Source of the DNA: Anaerolineae bacterium
Lineage (GTDB): Bacteria > Chloroflexota > Anaerolineae > Aggregatilineales > Phototrophicaceae
Length of the DNA: 64,000 nt
Assembly: GCA_022823165.1 (NCBI GenBank)
Contig: JAJDXR010000064.1
Coordinates: 100,617 to 164,616 of the forward strand
Direction of reading: 5' to 3'
The position numbers and the translations under genes were made by a program. This document shows, piece after piece, positions 1 through 8,869 of the stretch. Numbering within the stretch: the stretch's first letter is position 1; the number at the start of each line of letters is the position of its first letter. Below the pieces are notes generated by a model. The model did not search any database. It saw nothing but the letters and a program-made list of their open reading frames with translations, and was not told where the DNA came from.

Positions 1-678
1 CTGTTCGTGCTGGGCGTCGTGCCGGCGGCTATGATTATCTGCCTGTTTGTGGCGGTGCTGATCTACCCGCTCAGCCAGCGCCGGCAGAGTTTTTTCCGCG
101 CCGCCTTTTATATGCCAGTGGTATCGGCCGGCGTCGTGCTGGCTATGGTCTGGGTGTATATCTACAGCCAGGAGTACGGCTTGCTCAATTACATTTTTGA
201 ATCGCTGGGCTTGCTTGATCTTTTGAATGGCGGCGAAAAAATCGGCTGGCTGGCGCAGACGGATACGGCCTTGCTGTCGCTGGCGATCGTCGTATTGAGT
301 TGGAGCCTGGGGCAACCGCTGATCCTCTTCCTGGCCGGGCTGGGGGCGATACCGGACTCGCTATATGACGCGGCGAAGATCGACGGCGCCAACTCCTGGC
401 AGGCTTTCTGGAAGATCACCCTGCCGCTCTTGCGCCCGACCATGCTTTTTGTGCTGGTAGTCCTCACGATTGCCGTATTCCAGGTATTCGTCGTCGTCCA
501 GTTGATGACCCTGGGCGGGCCGGCTAACGCCACGCAGACTATTGTTTTCCGCATCTGGGTGACAGGTATAGTCGGCGCGAAATTCGGTTATGCGTCGGCG
601 ATGGCTGTCATTCTGCTGGCGATAGTCAGCGTATTGGCGATCGCGCAATTCAAGCTCTTGGACCGGCAATTTACTTAA
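1..678 (+). CDS. Sugar ABC transporter permease, MalF/UgpA type (5' end outside window)
   Basis: Inner-membrane subunit of a carbohydrate importer. The reading frame is open from base 1, so the N-terminus lies outside the window and about 225 residues remain. Hydrophobic segments alternate through the whole visible part, and the cytoplasmic EAA loop that docks to the ATPase is recognisable around residues 115-140 (DAAKIDGANSWQAFWKITLP). It is followed 39 bases later by a MalG-type partner, the usual pairing. The binding protein, if linked, would lie upstream of the window. No ATPase gene is adjacent, which is common for this family because one MsiK-like ATPase can serve many importers. The substrate cannot be read from the sequence. 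The family call is secure. Confidence 0.9.
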   Translation: MFVLGVVPAAMIICLFVAVLIYPLSQRRQSFFRAAFYMPVVSAGVVLAMVWVYIYSQEYGLLNYIFESLGLLDLLNGGEKIGWLAQTDTALLSLAIVVLSWSLGQPLILFLAGLGAIPDSLYDAAKIDGANSWQAFWKITLPLLRPTMLFVLVVLTIAVFQVFVVVQLMTLGGPANATQTIVFRIWVTGIVGAKFGYASAMAVILLAIVSVLAIAQFKLLDRQFT

Positions 679-717
679 GCCTTCAAGCATTCGATGGCAG
701 ATAAAGAGAGTCGCGTA

Positions 718-1614
718 ATGGCGCAAAATACTTATAGCCCAGCCAAGAACTTGATGCCTGTGGACAGCAGTTTGCGCCGGCGCTATTTCGTCGGCCGCTG
801 GCTGCGTTATCTGGCGCTGGCGGTTGTGCTGGCATTAGCGCTGATTCTGCTGATTCCCATCGTCTGGATGTTGCTCGGCTCCTTCAAGATTCAGCGCGTC
901 GCCCTGGCTTATCCGCCGGAGCTCATTCCCAGCAATCCGGTCCTGGATAATTGGGAGCGCTTGCTGATCAATCGTCCGTCCTTGCGCTGGATGCTCAATT
1001 CATTCGTCGTCGCCGGCGGCATCGCGTTTTTCGGCGTCATCACCAGCACCTGCGCCGGTTACGCCTTCGGCAAGAAGCAGTTCCCCGGCCGGACGATTTT
1101 CTTCTGGCTGATCCTGATGACGATGATGCTGCCGCGTCAGATTTATATGATTCCACTATTTGTATTGATGAAGAACTTTGGCTGGTTCAACAGCTATCAA
1201 GGCATGATCGCGCCCTACCTTGTCTATCCATTTGGCGTTTTTCTCATGCGGCAGTTTATGCAGTCGATACCTGACGAACTTTTGGAAGCCGGCAAGATGG
1301 ACGGCGCCAGTGAAATACAGCTATTCAGGCATATCATCTTGCCGCTCAGCAAACCGGCTATCGGCGCCATCGCCATTTTCGCTTTTATGGCCGGCTGGAA
1401 CGACTATCTATGGCAGTTGGTGATGGCGACTGACGAGCTTTGGCTGACCTTGCCAGTGGGCGTGGCCAAGCTGACCGCCTCGGGCGTAGGCAGCATTGAC
1501 ATTGGCGTTGGCATGGCCGGCGCGACCTTCGCCTTCATCCCCATGCTGCTGATATTCTTGCTGTTCCAGAATTATTTTATCAAAGGCATTACCGTCGGCG
1601 CGCTCAAAGGCTAG
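718..1614 (+). CDS. Sugar ABC transporter permease, MalG/UgpE type
   Basis: Second membrane subunit of the carbohydrate importer that starts at the window edge. About 298 residues with six predicted membrane segments; the EAA loop is visible near residues 190-215 (DELLEAGKMDGASEIQLF) and the C-terminus ends in the typical FIKGITVGALKG of MalG-like proteins. An ATG at 694 is in frame, but ATG 718 is preferred because a GAGAG ribosome-binding sequence at 706-710 sits seven bases before it. The gene begins a plus-strand run with an unknown protein, an FAD oxidoreductase, an aldo/keto reductase and a PLP protein, so the imported compound may be an amino sugar or polyol derivative; that is inference from context only. 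Confidence 0.9.
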   Translation: MAQNTYSPAKNLMPVDSSLRRRYFVGRWLRYLALAVVLALALILLIPIVWMLLGSFKIQRVALAYPPELIPSNPVLDNWERLLINRPSLRWMLNSFVVAGGIAFFGVITSTCAGYAFGKKQFPGRTIFFWLILMTMMLPRQIYMIPLFVLMKNFGWFNSYQGMIAPYLVYPFGVFLMRQFMQSIPDELLEAGKMDGASEIQLFRHIILPLSKPAIGAIAIFAFMAGWNDYLWQLVMATDELWLTLPVGVAKLTASGVGSIDIGVGMAGATFAFIPMLLIFLLFQNYFIKGITVGALKG

Positions 1615-1706
1615 GCGAATGACTGCGGACGCGCAATTCCCTGTATCGAGCGCCAGCGGACGATCGCCCGCCGAGACTGATATGGGCTTATTCAACTTGC
1701 ACAGCC

Positions 1707-2525
1707 GTGAGCGAGCCATTGATGATTGTTTCTAACTTTGGCGCATCTTTCTTGAGTTTCCGCATTGATTGGAATCTGAAACAAAGCCTGACCTCATCTC
1801 ACAAGCCGCCTTACACGCTGAATACCGCGCGGATTCAGATTGAATCCAGTTGCAAAATCAGCGATCGCGCGACCGGCGCCGCGCAGTCCTTCGTGCTCGG
1901 CGCCTCCTGCAAAACCGAATACGTCGGCGTCGAGCGCGACATGTGGACGCAGCCCAACGCCGATTTCTGCATTGTCTTGTCGGCGGATGACTTTCTGATA
2001 CTTAAGAGTTGGGATCGCAACAACAAAGGCGTGATGCGTTACCCCGCGTCGCTGGGCGAGCAGCCCGAGCGCCAATCCGGCCGCGTCAGCGATACTTACG
2101 AGCGCGTTAGCATCAACTTGCGCTCCTGGCCGGCGCGTCAGCTGGATGGCGCCGCGGCGATCGTCAGGGCGACGCTGGCGGACGAGCTATTGATCGGGCG
2201 CTGCGCCTACTGCTTGCATGACCGCTTTGATATTGAGATTGACTTCCCGATCAAGACGATGAACGCTAATGAACGCGAATGGATATACCAGGCGGATACC
2301 GGACCTGTTTTATTCCCCGACTTGAGCGCGGATAGCCGCGACTGGATCGACAGCTTCCAGTTGGCTTATATCGCATTCAACCGCGAGGACTGGGCTGAAT
2401 TCATCTTGCAGGCGCCGACGCCGCTGAGCGAGGGCGTCTCGGTCAACCATTATTCGCGCATAGCGCGGATGGAGACTCGAAACACAGTCTACGCGGCGGC
2501 GAATGCGGGGACGGGCAGGGCATGA
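1707..2525 (+). CDS. Protein of unknown function in a sugar-catabolism operon
   Basis: About 272 residues; I do not recognise a family. The start is uncertain: GTG 1707 is used, ATG 1719 or 1722 are possible, and the frame stays open upstream for some distance. The protein has no signal peptide and no membrane segment. It is rich in aromatic residues and has several scattered cysteines (for example CAYCLHDRFD near residue 170), with the look of a compact beta-rich soluble domain. Its last four bases overlap the ATG of the FAD oxidoreductase (ATGA arrangement), which implies translational coupling and a shared role with that enzyme. It may be a catabolic accessory protein, but nothing in the sequence proves it. 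Confidence 0.7.
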   Translation: MSEPLMIVSNFGASFLSFRIDWNLKQSLTSSHKPPYTLNTARIQIESSCKISDRATGAAQSFVLGASCKTEYVGVERDMWTQPNADFCIVLSADDFLILKSWDRNNKGVMRYPASLGEQPERQSGRVSDTYERVSINLRSWPARQLDGAAAIVRATLADELLIGRCAYCLHDRFDIEIDFPIKTMNANEREWIYQADTGPVLFPDLSADSRDWIDSFQLAYIAFNREDWAEFILQAPTPLSEGVSVNHYSRIARMETRNTVYAAANAGTGRA

Positions 2526-3721
2526 GCGGAACAACTGTCGTTGTTATCGGCGGCGGCGTCATCGGCTTGAGCGCGGCTTATCACCTGGCGCGTCGCGGCG
2601 TCCAGGCCACCCTGCTGGAGAAGGGCGCGGTCGGCGTTGGCTCAAGCTCGCGCGCCGGCGGCATCATCACCGGTCACCTGTGGAGCAAAACCGGCCTTGA
2701 AGCGCGCAAGGTCAGCCTGCGAATATACCATGAGCTGTCTGAAGAACTTGGCGAATACGGCTATTGCTATCAGGCGGTCGGTTGCCTGAACTTGTTTTCG
2801 GGGGCCGCCTGGCCCGAATGCGAGAAATTGCTGCCGCTTTATGAAGCCTGCCACGTTCCTTACGAAATCCTCGCTGCTGACGAGATTCGCCATCGCTGGC
2901 CGCTGCTGAGGCCTGAAGCTGACGCGCTTGGTTTGTTTGATCCGCTGGGCGGCTACAGCGAGCCCGATGAATACATCCCGGCGCTGGCGCGGAAGTGCCG
3001 CGACCTGGGGGTCGATATCCGTGAGGGGGCGCGCGTTTCCGGTATTGTTCAAGCCGGGGGCCGGCTGCGCGGCGTATGCGTCGAGGGCGAATTGCTGGAG
3101 GCGGAGCGGGTTGTCTGCACCGTGCATAGCTGGACCAATCAGCTGCTGGGGGAGGCGGGGCGGCCGCTGCCGATCAAATCGTTTGTCCACCAGCGTTATC
3201 TAACCGCGCCCTTGCCTGAAGCGCCAAACCTGCCGGCGCTGAACGCCAATCCCTATGCGGCCTATCTGCGCCCGGCGGCGGGCAATCGCATTCTGGTCGG
3301 CGGCGAAACCGCTGATCGACCCGAGTTTGGAAGGCCGGCGCCCGGATTTAGCATGACCGGGCTGCGCGCGCCGGGCGGTTTCAGCGAGCGCCTGCGCGCC
3401 AATGCGCGGCCGCTGCTGCCCGCGCTTGAGCGCTATCGCTTTGAGGAGGAGCGGGTCGGGCTTATTTGCTTTACCATGGACGGCGAGCCGATACTGGGGG
3501 CTGTGCCGGAGATACCGGGGTTATTCGTTGGCGCCGCCTTTCACTCGGGCGGGTTCGCATATAATCCGGTTGCTGGCAAGCTGCTGGCCGAGCTGGCGAC
3601 CGCTGGCGAAACCGAGCTGGATATCGCGGCTTTTTCGCCGGCTCGCTTCAGCCTGGCGGCGACCGACGCTTATTTGAGCAGCAAACTGCGGCAGCGCGAC
3701 GCGTTCTCGCGCCGGCATTAA
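2522..3721 (+). CDS. FAD-dependent oxidoreductase, DAO (glycine/D-amino acid oxidase) family
   Basis: A 399-residue flavoprotein of the DadA/SoxB/glycine-oxidase fold. The N-terminal Rossmann motif VVVIGGGVIGLSAAYHLARR binds the ADP part of FAD, followed at residues 33-34 by the Glu-Lys end of strand beta2 and a Ser-rich SSSRAGGI loop. The C-terminal FAD motif (residues about 335-350, ending FHSGGFAYNP) is also present. Such enzymes oxidise the C-N bond of amino or N-methylated amino acids to an imine. The gene overlaps the preceding unknown gene by four bases and is followed by an aldo/keto reductase and a PLP protein, consistent with catabolism of an amino compound. There is no signal peptide, so it is cytoplasmic. 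The exact substrate is unknown. Confidence 0.88.
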   Translation: MSGTTVVVIGGGVIGLSAAYHLARRGVQATLLEKGAVGVGSSSRAGGIITGHLWSKTGLEARKVSLRIYHELSEELGEYGYCYQAVGCLNLFSGAAWPECEKLLPLYEACHVPYEILAADEIRHRWPLLRPEADALGLFDPLGGYSEPDEYIPALARKCRDLGVDIREGARVSGIVQAGGRLRGVCVEGELLEAERVVCTVHSWTNQLLGEAGRPLPIKSFVHQRYLTAPLPEAPNLPALNANPYAAYLRPAAGNRILVGGETADRPEFGRPAPGFSMTGLRAPGGFSERLRANARPLLPALERYRFEEERVGLICFTMDGEPILGAVPEIPGLFVGAAFHSGGFAYNPVAGKLLAELATAGETELDIAAFSPARFSLAATDAYLSSKLRQRDAFSRRH

Positions 3722-3736
3722 ATTGGAGAGCCATTC

Positions 3737-4696
3737 ATGCGTTATCGTCAGCTGGGGAAAACGGACCTGCGCCTCTCGGAGGTGTCGCTGGGCACTGTGG
3801 CGCTCGGTATGCCTTACGGCTTGGGCGCGGAGGCGGATGACGCGGCCGGCGCTCCGCCGCCGTCTGACCGTGAGGCGATAGCGCTGATCCACCACGCCAT
3901 CGATCGCGGCGTCAACTTTTTTGATACGGCGCGGGCTTACGGCCGCAGCGAAGAAGTGCTGGGCAAAGCGCTGCGCGGTCGGCGTCAAGAACTGCTGGTG
4001 GCCACCAAAGTAAGTTGCCATGATAGTGACGGCCTCGCCTTGCGCGGCCGCGAATTGGCGGAACAGATGCGGGAGTCGCTGCACCAAAGCTTGCGGCTGC
4101 TGGGCACGGATTATGTCGACCTGCTGCTGCTGCACAGCGCCTCCAGCCAGCTGCTGGAAAACAGCGATGCCATCGCCCGGCTGAAGCGCTTCCAGGCCGA
4201 TGGCAAAGCGCGCTACATCGGCGTATCGTCCTACGGCTTGGATGCGCCGCGCCGCGCCATCGCGCAGGGCGTGGACGCGCTGCAAGTCGCCTTTAACATT
4301 CTGGATCAACGCCTGTGGCCTGAGGTGTTTGATTGCGCCCAAGCCGCGGGCGCTGGCATTATTGCGCGCTCTGTCTTTCTCAAAGGCGCGCTCAGCCGGC
4401 GAGCGGAGTACTTGCCTGCGCGTCTGTCGGCGCTGAAGACGCTGTCCCGGGCTGTCGAGCGGAGAGCGGCCGCGCTGGCGCCGCCGCTGACACTTGAGGC
4501 GGCGGCGCTAAAATTCGTTCTGGGACATGAGTCGGTAGCCACGGCCTTGATCGGCGTCCGCGATGTGGCTGAGCTGGACGCGAGCCTGGCGGCCGCGCGC
4601 TCTCCGCAATTGAGCGCCGCGACCGTCGAGCAATTCCGGCGGCTGCGCTGCCACCGGGACGACCTGTTGGATCCGAGCGCCTGGGGGCTGCCTTGA
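3737..4696 (+). CDS. Aldo/keto reductase
   Basis: A 319-residue NAD(P)H-dependent TIM-barrel reductase. The N-terminus MRYRQLGKTDLRLSEVSLGT is typical. The catalytic tetrad is readable: Asp and Tyr in FFDTARAYG (residues about 57-65), Lys in LLVATKVS and His in DLLLLHS. The C-terminal cofactor region includes ALIGVRDVAELD. Members reduce sugar aldehydes or ketones, or run as dehydrogenases (L-fucose and galactose dehydrogenases belong to the same family). The GGAGAG sequence a few bases before ATG 3737 fixes the start. It lies 15 bases after the FAD oxidoreductase in the same presumed transcript. Family assignment is firm; the substrate is not. Confidence 0.9.
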   Translation: MRYRQLGKTDLRLSEVSLGTVALGMPYGLGAEADDAAGAPPPSDREAIALIHHAIDRGVNFFDTARAYGRSEEVLGKALRGRRQELLVATKVSCHDSDGLALRGRELAEQMRESLHQSLRLLGTDYVDLLLLHSASSQLLENSDAIARLKRFQADGKARYIGVSSYGLDAPRRAIAQGVDALQVAFNILDQRLWPEVFDCAQAAGAGIIARSVFLKGALSRRAEYLPARLSALKTLSRAVERRAAALAPPLTLEAAALKFVLGHESVATALIGVRDVAELDASLAAARSPQLSAATVEQFRRLRCHRDDLLDPSAWGLP

Positions 4697-4753
4697 GCAA
4701 TGCTGAAGCGAACGCGGCGAACGCGGCGAGCGCCTACAAGCGGGAGCAACTGC

Positions 4754-5824
4754 ATGAGTGAAGCGGGAAGAACGAAGGCCGACCTGGACACGCCGGCGCT
4801 TTGGGTGGACCTGGATACCCTCGATCGGAATATCGCGGAATTGGCGCGACATTTTGCGGCGGCGCAGGTGCAATGGCGCCCCCATATAAAAGGCGTCCGC
4901 GTACCGGCTATCGCGCATAAAGCCATCGCAGCCGGCGCCATTGGCGTCACCTGCGCCACCATCCGCGAAGCCGAGGCGATGGCGGACAGTGGCCTGCGAG
5001 ACATCCTCATCGCCAATGAGATGGTCGGCGAGCGCAAGCTATCGCGGCTGGCGCGGCTGCGCAGCGTAGCCAATGTCAAGGTGATCGCCGACAATCCGGA
5101 CAACGTGCGCGCATTGAGCGCGGCCGCCCGCCGGCAGGGCGTGAGTATCGGCGTCTTAATCGATGTCAATACCGGTATGAACCGTACCGGCCTGCCGCCC
5201 GGACCCGCGGTCGTCGACTTGGCGCATGTCATCAACCAGAGCGAAGGGCTGCGCTTCCTCGGCTTGATGACTTGGGAAGGCCATACCTTGGTCATCCCTG
5301 AGCCGGCAGCGCGCGCCCAGGCGACCCGCGGCGCAATCGAGCAACTGCTGGCAATGGCTGAGGACTGCCGCGAGGCCGGTCTGCCCGTGTCAATCGTGAG
5401 CGGCGGCGGCAGCGGCACCTACAAAACCACGCCCTTCATCCCGGGCATGACTGAGATTCAAGCCGGCGGCGCCATATTCTGCGATGTCATCTATCAGAGC
5501 TGGGGTGTAGAAACCACACCCTGCCTCTTCGTCCAAACCATCGTTAGCAGCCGGCCAGCGCCCGACCGCATAGTCATCGACGCCGGATTCAAGACCCTGC
5601 CCGTCTGGCATGCGCAGCCCAGAGCCGTCAACCTGGAAACGGTCAAGAGCCACGCTTCATCAGCTGAGCACGGCGTTATCACGCTTGAGCGCGCGAATGA
5701 GCGGGTTAAGGTGGGCGATATGCTTGACTTCGTCGTGGGTTATACCGACAGCGCCATCATCTTGCATCGGAAGCTCTACGGCATTCGCCAGGGGCTGGTG
5801 GAAGTCGAGTGGGATGTGCTTTAG
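4754..5824 (+). CDS. PLP-dependent alanine racemase/D-threonine aldolase-like (DSD1) protein
   Basis: About 356 residues of the fold-type III PLP family that includes D-threonine aldolase and D-serine dehydratase DSD1. The opening DLDTPALWVDLDTLDRNI and the PLP-lysine segment RPHIKGVRVP match the family N-terminus; a glycine-rich phosphate loop follows (SGGGSGTY, near residue 218). The metal-binding His/Cys cluster expected near the C-terminus of D-threonine aldolase is not obvious, so the reaction may be different. An ATG at 4700 is in frame, but ATG 4754 has a GGGAG seven bases upstream and begins exactly where homology should begin. Last gene of the plus-strand run; it meets the dehydrogenase gene tail to tail at 5824/5830. 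Confidence 0.85.
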   Translation: MSEAGRTKADLDTPALWVDLDTLDRNIAELARHFAAAQVQWRPHIKGVRVPAIAHKAIAAGAIGVTCATIREAEAMADSGLRDILIANEMVGERKLSRLARLRSVANVKVIADNPDNVRALSAAARRQGVSIGVLIDVNTGMNRTGLPPGPAVVDLAHVINQSEGLRFLGLMTWEGHTLVIPEPAARAQATRGAIEQLLAMAEDCREAGLPVSIVSGGGSGTYKTTPFIPGMTEIQAGGAIFCDVIYQSWGVETTPCLFVQTIVSSRPAPDRIVIDAGFKTLPVWHAQPRAVNLETVKSHASSAEHGVITLERANERVKVGDMLDFVVGYTDSAIILHRKLYGIRQGLVEVEWDVL

Positions 5825-5829
5825 CGGCT

Positions 5830-6843
5830 TCAGGCGTCGACGGCAAGGTGGACTTTCAAGGTCTCGCCGGCCATGAAACTGTTGAACACGGTCTCGAAAT
5901 CGCTCAGCGGGAGCTGGTGGCTGACTAGCGGCTCAACGTCAATGGCATTGCTCTCGAGCCAGCGTATCGCCGGCAACGTGGTTTGGCAGAGCGCGAAAGA
6001 CCCAACGATTGTCCAATCGTTGCGAAAAACATCGTAGGGCTTGAGCTTGATCGAAGCGCGCATGGGCGCGACGCCGAATTGGAGAAAACGTCCTCGCGCT
6101 TTGAGATGGCTGAAGGCGCTTTCGATCACCGCGAGAATGCCAGTGGCGTCCACCACAATATCGAAGCCCTTAGGCACGATGTCTCGGAGTTCTTCTTGCT
6201 GACCGCCATCAGCCAAGATTGTGTGGGAGGCGTCAAATCTCCGCGCCAAGGCTAAACGAGCGGCTTGCTTTTCCACTATGACGACCTCGGCCGCGCTGTT
6301 GCGCCGCAGCGCCTGCAGCAGCAGCAAACCCATGGGGCCGCTGCCGAAAATTAGCGCCCGATCCGCTGGATTGACGCGAATCCTGCGTAAAGCCCATACG
6401 ACACAGGCCAGCGGCTCGACGAATGCCATCTGTGTAGCGCTGAAGTTTTCCGGCGTCGTATAGGCCGCGCGCGCCGGCACATTCACATATTCGGCAAAGC
6501 CGCCGCTGCGCGTAACGCCGATGCCTTCCCAACTGGCGCAGTGATTCGCTTGATGATCGCGGCAGAAATCACAGTGCGCGCAATTCAGGTTGGGGTCGAC
6601 CACGACGCGATCGCCAATGGCGAGTCCGGTAACGTCCTTCCCGGTTTCCACGATTTCGCCACCGAATTCATGACCCGGGATTAACGGGAAATCGGACTCA
6701 TATTCGTTAGAAAATATGTGAATGTCAGTGCCGCGGACGCCACTGCGCGCAACTTTGATTATCACTTCCTGGTCGCCGCAGGTCGGATCGTCTACCGATT
6801 CGTAAGACATGGCGCCCGGCTGCGGAAAGATGACGGCTCGCAT
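5830..6843 (-). CDS. Zinc-type alcohol dehydrogenase (MDR family) with altered catalytic-zinc site
   Basis: A 337-residue medium-chain dehydrogenase of the sorbitol/threonine/galactitol dehydrogenase group. GroES-like domain first, with PGHEFGGEI and the four structural-zinc cysteines (CAHCDFC, then Cys in HQANHC); Rossmann domain from about residue 165 ([15 protein letters not shown]). The residue that normally supplies a catalytic-zinc cysteine in the motif G-I-C-G-T-D is Arg37 here (SGVRGTDIH); the codon is CGC, one base from TGC. The enzyme may have lost zinc catalysis, or the site may be rearranged. Last gene of the minus-strand operon with the LacI regulator and the sugar importer, so the substrate is probably the imported sugar or polyol. 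Confidence 0.85.
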   Translation of the reverse strand: MRAVIFPQPGAMSYESVDDPTCGDQEVIIKVARSGVRGTDIHIFSNEYESDFPLIPGHEFGGEIVETGKDVTGLAIGDRVVVDPNLNCAHCDFCRDHQANHCASWEGIGVTRSGGFAEYVNVPARAAYTTPENFSATQMAFVEPLACVVWALRRIRVNPADRALIFGSGPMGLLLLQALRRNSAAEVVIVEKQAARLALARRFDASHTILADGGQQEELRDIVPKGFDIVVDATGILAVIESAFSHLKARGRFLQFGVAPMRASIKLKPYDVFRNDWTIVGSFALCQTTLPAIRWLESNAIDVEPLVSHQLPLSDFETVFNSFMAGETLKVHLAVDA

Positions 6844-6866
6844 GTGCTGCCCTTATGCGCAGATGC

Positions 6867-7898
6867 TTAGGTAGGTCGCGCTTTGGTGCTATTGCGTACG
6901 ATCAATCGCGTTTGCAGTACCGCCTCTTCTGTCGGCTGGGCTGTATCGTTTAGGTGAGCGAACAGTAATTCAACTGCCGTCTCGCCCATTTTGATAATCG
7001 GCTGCTCAATCGTGGTAAGCTGCGGGATAATGTAACTTGCTATCGGGATGTTGTCGAAGCCGAGCACGGAGACATCGTCCGGCACTGACAGGCCCAGCTC
7101 GGAAAGCGCGTGGATAACGCCGACCGCCATGACATCCGTCAACGAGAAGATCGCGGTCGGCGCTTCCGCCAGGCTCATCAGTTGCCGGGCTGATTGATAA
7201 CCCATATCAAATAGCTGCGTATCGCCAGTCACCAGCAAGGCCGGGTCAGCATCCATGCGGTAGGCCGCCAGGGCGGCCTTGGCGCCGCGGATCCGGCGTT
7301 GAATCACCTCGGAGTGGACTGGCGCGCCAACCAGGCCTATACGCCGATGCCCCTGCTGAATCAGATGCTCCATGCCGATGTAGCCGCCCTGCGAGTTATC
7401 GCTGAAGACTTTGCTGCACTTGGCTTCCGGCAAGTCGCTGTCGATCAGAACATAAGGCATTTGCAGGGCTTGCAGTTCATCGAGGAAGCTGGCGCGCATC
7501 ACCGACGAGTTGATAATCACGCCGTCAACCCGTTGGCGCAGCAACATTTCGATATAGGCTCGTTCACGACTCTCGTCCTCTTCCGCATTGCAAATGATGG
7601 CTCGATAGCCGTTTTGAAACAGCTTCTGTTCAATTGCCATAGCCAGGCGGCTGTAGAAGGGGTGGTCAATCAGCGGAACGATGACGCCCACAAGCATCGT
7701 GCGCTGGATTTTGAAACTGCGCGCCAGCGAACTTGGATGATAACGCAATCGGTCCATCGCGTCCTGGACTTGCTTGGCCAGTTTCTCGCTGACGCCATCG
7801 CTGCCGTTGATGACCCGCGACACAGTCGCTACCGAGACTCCCGCTTCACGCGCCACATCGTTCATGGTGGTGGATAGCGCGGGTTTAGTCTTTGTCAT
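6867..7898 (-). CDS. LacI-family transcriptional regulator
   Basis: A 343-residue repressor. Residues about 11-35 form the LacI helix-turn-helix (MNDVAREAGVSVATVSRVIN), followed by the hinge helix with PSSLARSF, then a periplasmic-binding-protein-like effector domain (LVGVIVP through VLGFDNIPIASYIIPQLTTI). The hinge Leu-Ala pair that inserts into the minor groove is present. It lies between the permeases and the dehydrogenase of the same minus-strand operon. Two perfect or near-perfect LacI-type palindromes with the central AACGTT lie before the operon's first gene (11225-11254), so autogenous control by this protein is likely. The effector is probably the imported sugar or a derivative. Confidence 0.93.
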   Translation of the reverse strand: MTKTKPALSTTMNDVAREAGVSVATVSRVINGSDGVSEKLAKQVQDAMDRLRYHPSSLARSFKIQRTMLVGVIVPLIDHPFYSRLAMAIEQKLFQNGYRAIICNAEEDESRERAYIEMLLRQRVDGVIINSSVMRASFLDELQALQMPYVLIDSDLPEAKCSKVFSDNSQGGYIGMEHLIQQGHRRIGLVGAPVHSEVIQRRIRGAKAALAAYRMDADPALLVTGDTQLFDMGYQSARQLMSLAEAPTAIFSLTDVMAVGVIHALSELGLSVPDDVSVLGFDNIPIASYIIPQLTTIEQPIIKMGETAVELLFAHLNDTAQPTEEAVLQTRLIVRNSTKARPT

Positions 7899-8047
7899 GC
7901 GAACTCATCCTCCAATGCGAGCGCGGCGTCGATTACCATCTTACCAGTATCAGACCCCTGGTCTTGCGCTAGGGCTGGCCATCGCAGCTTGGGCGCAGCC
8001 GGGCCGGCAAACAACGGCATTGAACTTGAATGCGCCGGCCGGGCATG

Positions 8048-8869
8048 CTATTTGACAGCGCCCATGGTTAAGCCTTGCACCAACTGGCGCTGTGCGATCC
8101 AGCCAGCGATGACTACCGGCAAAACGGATGCGGTTGCGCCGGCCGACATCTTCGCCCAAAAGAGACCTTCGGCGGTCTTGAATGACGAGATATACACGGA
8201 TACAGGCGCGGCTTTGGTCACAGTCAAGTTGAAGGCGAAGAAAAACTCGTTCCAGGCGAAGATCAGGCAGAGCAGGCCGGTCGCGAAAAGCCCCGGCAGC
8301 GCCAAGGGAATGACAATCAGACGGAATTCCTGCAGCAGCGTTGTGCCGTCGATGCGGCAGGCTTCAAGGATTTCGTAGGGCACATCGAGGAAGAACGAGC
8401 GCATCATCCACACCACCAGCGGCAGGTTCATCGCGGCGTAGATGATAATCATGCCGGTATGCGTGTCGCGCAAACCCAAGTCGCGAAAGATGATGAATAG
8501 CGGCACGATCACGCCCACCGGCGGCAACATACGGGTCGAGATCAGCCACATCAAGGTGAGATCGCTGCGTTTGGTCTGATAGTAAGCCAGCGCGTAGGCG
8601 GCCGGGATGCCAAAGCCAAAAGCGACCAAAGTCGACGCCAGCGTGATGATCAGCGTGTTGATCAGGTGCTCGAGGAAGTTGCTGTCAAACAGCGCGATCC
8701 GCCAGTTGTCCAGCGTCGGCTCGAATATGATCTGCGGCGGAAAGGCGAAGGCGGCGGCTTCAGTCTTAAACGAGGTGATGATCATCCACAGAATGGGAAA
8801 GAACATCGCGAAGGCGACGATGTAGGTCAGCGCTGTCAAGCTGGTATTGACCCAGGGTTGCCGCTTCAT
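8048..8869 (-). CDS. Sugar ABC transporter permease, MalG type
   Basis: A 273-residue permease. The N-terminus has the first membrane helix (residues about 10-30) and the periplasmic loop FPPQIIFEPTLDNW that is common in MalG-like proteins; the EAA loop is PYEILEACRIDGTTLLQEF; the C-terminus is QLVQGLTMGAVK. Its ATG overlaps the stop of the preceding MalF-type gene by four bases (8866-8869), so the two are translationally coupled. It pairs with the 8866-9783 permease and the 9858-11201 binding protein. No ATPase gene is present in the operon. Confidence 0.93.
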   Translation of the reverse strand: MKRQPWVNTSLTALTYIVAFAMFFPILWMIITSFKTEAAAFAFPPQIIFEPTLDNWRIALFDSNFLEHLINTLIITLASTLVAFGFGIPAAYALAYYQTKRSDLTLMWLISTRMLPPVGVIVPLFIIFRDLGLRDTHTGMIIIYAAMNLPLVVWMMRSFFLDVPYEILEACRIDGTTLLQEFRLIVIPLALPGLFATGLLCLIFAWNEFFFAFNLTVTKAAPVSVYISSFKTAEGLFWAKMSAGATASVLPVVIAGWIAQRQLVQGLTMGAVK

